NCBI GenBank assembly: GCA_018398805.1
Contig: JAGFBZ010000817.1
Coordinates: 948,001 to 1,012,000 of the forward strand
DNA: 64,000 nt
Direction of reading: 5' to 3'
Origin: Hirundichthys speculiger
Taxonomy: Eukaryota > Chordata > Actinopteri > Beloniformes > Exocoetidae
In this document: piece by piece, positions 59,481 to 64,000 of the stretch
Position numbering within the stretch: position 1 is the first letter of the stretch
Layout of the letters: every line of letters starts with the position of its first letter
The notes under the pieces: generated by a model
Database searches by the model: none
Told to the model about the DNA's origin: nothing
Seen by the model: only the letters and a program-made list of their open reading frames with translations
Translations under genes and position numbers: made by a program

Positions 59481-59561
59481 TTACGCTGAAACAGAGCTGT
59501 AGGGGGGCGGAGCCTGCTTGGGGGGGACACTGACATGGTCATCAATCGGAGGAAGCAGCAC
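59481..59561 (-). CDS. laptm4b: LAPTM4B, last coding exon (gene continues past the right edge)
   Basis: The final exon of a lysosomal four-pass membrane protein that binds NEDD4-family ligases through C-terminal PY motifs. The exon is 81 nt, phase 0, preceded by an acceptor (taatctccag). It encodes VLLPPIDDHVSVPPKQAPPP followed by YSSVSA and TAA. The VLLPPxDD and PPPY features match LAPTM4B. Upstream exons with the transmembrane helices were not found to the end of the window, so the preceding intron is longer than 4.4 kb. Position beside MATN2 agrees with mammalian synteny. With only 26 residues visible, the paralogue assignment leans on synteny. Confidence 0.82.
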   Translation of the reverse strand: MLLPPIDDHVSVPPKQAPPPYSSVSA

Positions 59562-62500
59562 CTGGAGATTAAGCAAGAGGTCAGAAGAGAACAGCTGTAG
59601 TTGGTTACTGTTTGTTCTATGAGGCACAATTAAAAATTAATGTGGGAAAACTGAAGTGCTATTCTAGGATAGTTCTCTGAATGCATGAGCAAGTTTTTGT
59701 TTAAGATGATATAGCTTTTCCTTTCTAAAAATAGTCCATCCTCTCTGTTCACCTCTACACCAGCAAAGTACCCTAGATGATAACACGTGGCATCAGAACA
59801 TGTGACTCAATGCCAGTGAAGCTTTGATACTGACAGTGTGCCAGACAGAAATGTAAGTTCCCTGAATGGTTCAGATAAATCCAGGTATCTGACCGTGTCT
59901 GAAGTTATGAAGCAGTGAGGGTTTCAGTCCACACAGACAGTCCTGTTGGTCCTGCCTCTGTGACACAAACCTGCTGATCATTAAAGGTCTGTGGACTTCC
60001 AAGTATTTGTGCTGCGCTGCCTGTGAGAATTAAGACTTTTTGAATGGATCTGGATCTTATGGCCCACTTTATTCCTGAGAGCCATTCAAAAGAGCAGCTC
60101 GTTGTTCTTTTCTTCTTGTCTGGACCACAACAGCGGGGCCTGATACACTCAAATGGCTCTCCTGACCAGTATGACTGCACAACAGGCAACTCGCAGCACT
60201 ACACTTAGATCGTGGCAACAGAAAAAGTCAATGTGGTAATCTCCCTTACTGAACTACATGGGTTCTGTGTGCACAATGGATACAGGACTATAAAGTAAAT
60301 TCTCACCTTGTGAGAGACACTGCAGTGAAATCTGTTTACAATGATGACAGAAAGAGTTACATTGAAGAATGACTGTGTTCTCTCTTTTTTTGTGCCAAAG
60401 AACTGCTGATAAGAAGCAGTTCTTTAGCAAATGTAACACCACTGGTCTGCTCTAGTGACCTGGTCTTCCCTAGTCCTCTGTGGTTGACATAAACAGCACA
60501 AACCAGATTATCAAAACATGAAATGATGAAATGAAATATCAATGTATCGAAACTTTGTGATTTTTTTGATATTGTGTACTTGAAATCAAGTTGAACTGAA
60601 CTGAATCTTGGAAAAACACAGAATCCCATTTTATATTCTACCTCCAGTAACACCAGCAATCAGTAACTTTAACTCCCCTTTTTTTTTTTCTTTTGAAGAC
60701 AAACACTCTTTTGGAAACACCACAAATTATTCTCACTCAATTATTCTTTTTTTTTTTTTTTTAACTCTAAACACACTCTGAGTCATAAAAAGCACATTTT
60801 GTATTTTTGATGCACACTGGTGGGTGTGCAGATTGCAGAAATAAAGCACAATTAGACCCCCCACTAACATATTTTTGTGGTCAAAACTGGGTTTGAACTT
60901 GATTGACCCACAATAGCCAGCGCGGTGATCACACCACCACATGGGGTTTGCAAGTAAACATGAGGTTCTTAGCCACCATGCTACACTGAGGCCATGTACA
61001 AATCTATTTCAGAAACACTACATAGACGACCTCTCCAATCTGAATTATAAAACTACAGAAGAATATGTTTTTAATTCCAAATGCAGCTAGACTCGGCAGA
61101 AGGAATCTATTAAGAGGAGACAGAGTTAACAGGAAATTAGAATGAGGTAGATCTTGCTGACAATATCTGCTGGCAACAGGTGCTTTTTCATTTCAACTCA
61201 CAAATCTCTAATCTGTCACTGCATTTGTGTCCTGCCAGACAATAAAGGAAAAGGTACCTAAAGGGAAAAAGGTTTCGACAGAGCGATTCACCCACATCAA
61301 TCTCATAAAGAAAAATGACTCCCATTTCACTGTCTGACGCAGTTCGAGCGTTATTTAATGCTGCTCTAAATCCAAATATGCATCTGACAGTGTGGGTGTG
61401 AATGAGTTTTTTGTATGCTGGAATTTCTATCAGATGGATTAGATGCATTAGTGGAATTTTGACCTAACCACTCAATTACCAATGTATAATCACCAAGCAA
61501 GCCTGCCTGCAAGCCTGAGGGGAACTCTGATTGAATATGCCTACCTTTAACTGAAAAAGCATATACAAGAGGTGAAACTGCTGTCATGACAAAAAAGACT
61601 GGATTCCTGTTTTTCTGGTACTTTTTCATCCGTGAGCTGGAGAGAGGCCCGCTTCTGTCTTTGTATCTCAGGTGTTTTACACATCAGGAGCCTGCAGACG
61701 TTTCTGCTTCTTTCTTAAAAACCCACAACATCACGTAAAACCACATAGTGTATTGAGATGTTGACCTTTGTTTCAAGTTGATTAGAATGGTGCATCTGGA
61801 GGAGTGTCATGTTCGTCAAAATTCCTGTGAAACCAACATACTGCCGGGTCAAGTATCAGCTTTAATGGAGGCAGACGCTGGTAGATCCTCAATGTGTTTC
61901 TGCTGATAGTCAAAACACATCATCAGTGTTTCTAAGGCCTCATTTTTCTTCTCCCTCCTGTTAGTCTAGTATCATAAAGTGCTGTAATAGGTGTGTGGGT
62001 AGCAGCAGTCAGAGGATCAGGCCCTGGGCAACAGGACGCCAACGAGAGGCCCAGGCTCATTTACTTTGTGAGTGCTGGGTGTCCGATGGCTTTCCCTGCA
62101 CTGAGACTCATGTCTTCATCCAAGTCTGTTCATCCATCCACGCTACTGTAGACTCTGTAAAACACCCTGCTATGACAGCACGGCTTTATGTTTCCTTCCT
62201 CCCTTCAATATGATGTCTTTACAGTCACATACAGAGTACATGAAGCCTACACAGATGATAAAAGCATGACTTGCGGTCTGGATTGAACAAAGAAAACCTT
62301 TGTCCCACAGTTGGGAATTATTCTGCTGGGTTTGGAAGACAATGAAAAGAATAAATCCAGATCACATATAGTTTTATATTGGATTGTTTGATGTTTGATA
62401 TAGTTTGATGTTGAGGAATCTATACATACAGGACAATTAAAAGGACCTCAAATCTGGCAACAATATGGGGATAGAATATTGCACGTGTTCACAATGATGG

Positions 62501-64000
62501 TTCACTCATGTTTCAAATATGTATTTCAATATTTCCTTTTGCTTGTCAGATATCTTCATCCGATGAAGGACATCTATTGTTCTCCTTAGAGCTACTGCTA
62601 CTAAAAGTAATTGTACAGCTGTACACTGTGTCAGGAATGCCATCAGAGTTGGTATTGAGGTGAGCGCACTGTGACCATCACCGAGCTTTTTTTTTTTGAC
62701 TTTCACTCAAAAACTTTACAAGTACAGTTGCAGTCCAACATTAGTGTTTCTCCATGTTCAGTAACAAACAACTTTGGCCACATGCAGCACTCGGTGTCCA
62801 CCAATTCAATACGAAGGCTGAATCCAGAGATATAAAATGATGCTTCAAACACAAGATGAACCCTGATCCTACTGTTTAAGTCTCTCACATGGAACATCAC
62901 TGGTGTCCAAAAACTTTTGGAAAACACACAAATGAGCTGGAGTCATCAACATCACTTGCTGGGAATAGTAAGTGGTGTTTCAAATGTATATTAAAAACAA
63001 CCCCCAAATTTGCCACATTGATTATTAGTATAGTCTGCTCAAAGCAGCAGTGATCTCAGAAACTGCATAGGCTACTTAATAATGGACTTTCTCCCAGTAA
63101 GGATCAATGAGTCGGGGGCAAAGAGTCCTAAGGGCGAGTACTGGGAGAACCATGAATTGACAAATTATGAGGAAGAAATTCCCAGTTTCTCTGCTTGAGA
63201 GAATATAGTCACTTAGTTTGGGACTAACTAGGTTTGACTTCTTTTAGTGTGCTGTTGAGATATATGGGCGAATGGTTGGTCACCAGAACACAGCAACTAC
63301 CCAGCTTCCCTTTCTTTCTCTCCTCCTAACTTCAGCTTCAAATCACTGTATCCTGAAATAGGAAGTTGAATATCCAATGTTCTTGCTTTTTGATTTTCTT
63401 TTAGCAGGTAAAGCTCATCAACAGTTATATTGTTCACTTAATAAAAATCAAAAACAAACTTTGGTGAAAAGTCGATTATATACGCAACGGATCTTTTATC
63501 GTTAGGCTCTAAAAACTTGTATAAAACAGGAATGTATGTAATGTATGTAATGTATGTACAGCATGATTATTGACTTTAGATTACTCATTGGCCAGCTATT
63601 GAATTACTTCAGCACTCCTATATGCTCTGTGTCTAGTTCTACACGTCACTTACAAGTCCTGCGTTTAAAATAAGCATCAATAACAATTCTCCATGGACAA
63701 ACAACAGGTGGATAACATGACTACATGAGAATAAAATAACACGGAAAGTTTGGTGTGAACTAATGTAAGCTCTCAGTTTAAATGCTGTATGCCTTCTCAA
63801 ACTGTAATGAGCTGCTTCCAGTGGTAATTGTCATTTGTGTCCAAAATGCAGTACTTTTGCGTGGGAAGTTCAAAGCTGTAGGACAGATCTCAAATAAGGT
63901 TTGGAGTGGAGTCTCCACCCCTGAGTCACTAATGCCACTTCCTAAAACCAACTCTAAATGAATAGAGATGTAAAGACATGGTTGAAAATGGTGTTTTTGT
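59562..64000 (-). other. LAPTM4B intron, no further exon seen
   Basis: About 4.4 kb of AT-rich DNA. I looked for the conserved LAPTM4B cytoplasmic and fourth-helix exon on the minus strand and found no match. T tracts occur at about 60678-60690 and 60747-60762, and a tandem atgtatgta repeat at 63533-63556. The open frames here show no family motif. Confidence 0.5.

Noticed and set aside
59905..60659. Minus-strand open frames as LAPTM4B exons
   Set aside because: None encodes hydrophobic helices or the conserved cytoplasmic segment of LAPTM4 proteins, and none has matching splice phases.
1..64000. CRISPR arrays, bacterial operons, phage or toxin systems
   Set aside because: No regularly spaced direct repeats and no bacterial-type gene organisation; everything recognised is vertebrate or vertebrate repeat.

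Overview
This window is chromosomal DNA from a ray-finned fish, most likely a percomorph teleost. It holds spliced vertebrate genes with GT-AG introns, one U12-type AT-AC intron, microsatellites, Tc1-like miniature transposons, a tRNA-derived SINE, an L1-type LINE tail and several repeat families I recognise from teleost genomes. Gene order and all six orientations match, inverted as a block, the mammalian segment LAPTM4B-MATN2-ERICH5-RIDA-POP1-NIPAL2 (human 8q22). RPL30, which lies between MATN2 and ERICH5 in mammals, was not found.

Layout. 1-16.3 kb: NIPAL2 (+), a magnesium-transporter-like membrane protein; its first coding exon lies upstream of the window. 17.9-28.7 kb: POP1 (-), the large protein subunit of RNase P/MRP, 15 exons. 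29.3-34.4 kb: RIDA (+), the reactive-imine deaminase, complete in 6 exons and divergent from POP1 across a 568-base shared promoter region. 35.2-44.6 kb: ERICH5 (-), a glutamate/alanine-rich protein with an N-myristoylation-type start. 47.7-55.8 kb: a matrilin (-), called MATN2 from synteny and domain order (signal peptide, vWA, seven EGF modules, vWA, linker, coiled coil). 58.3-64 kb: last exon and 3' UTR of LAPTM4B (-), which continues beyond the right edge.

Exons were joined by protein similarity recalled from vertebrate orthologues and checked by splice-phase arithmetic. With the corrections described here, every complete gene sums to a whole number of codons: RIDA 136 aa, POP1 about 957 aa, ERICH5 about 438 aa, matrilin about 816 aa. 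That arithmetic exposes a pattern: five exons in POP1, ERICH5 and MATN2 carry six apparent single-base insertions, all insertions and all compatible with a short homopolymer. Assembly or read error is the simplest explanation.

Most interesting biology: (1) an AT-AC U12 intron splitting the matrilin coiled coil, with near-consensus 5' splice site and branch point; (2) three near-identical matrilin EGF modules in which the third cysteine has moved to a new position; (3) a probable GC-AG intron in POP1; (4) a 98-bp perfect palindrome in ERICH5 intron 1; (5) an upstream ORF whose stop overlaps a matrilin start codon. I found no CRISPR array, operon or other previously undescribed multi-gene system; this is an ordinary vertebrate locus.
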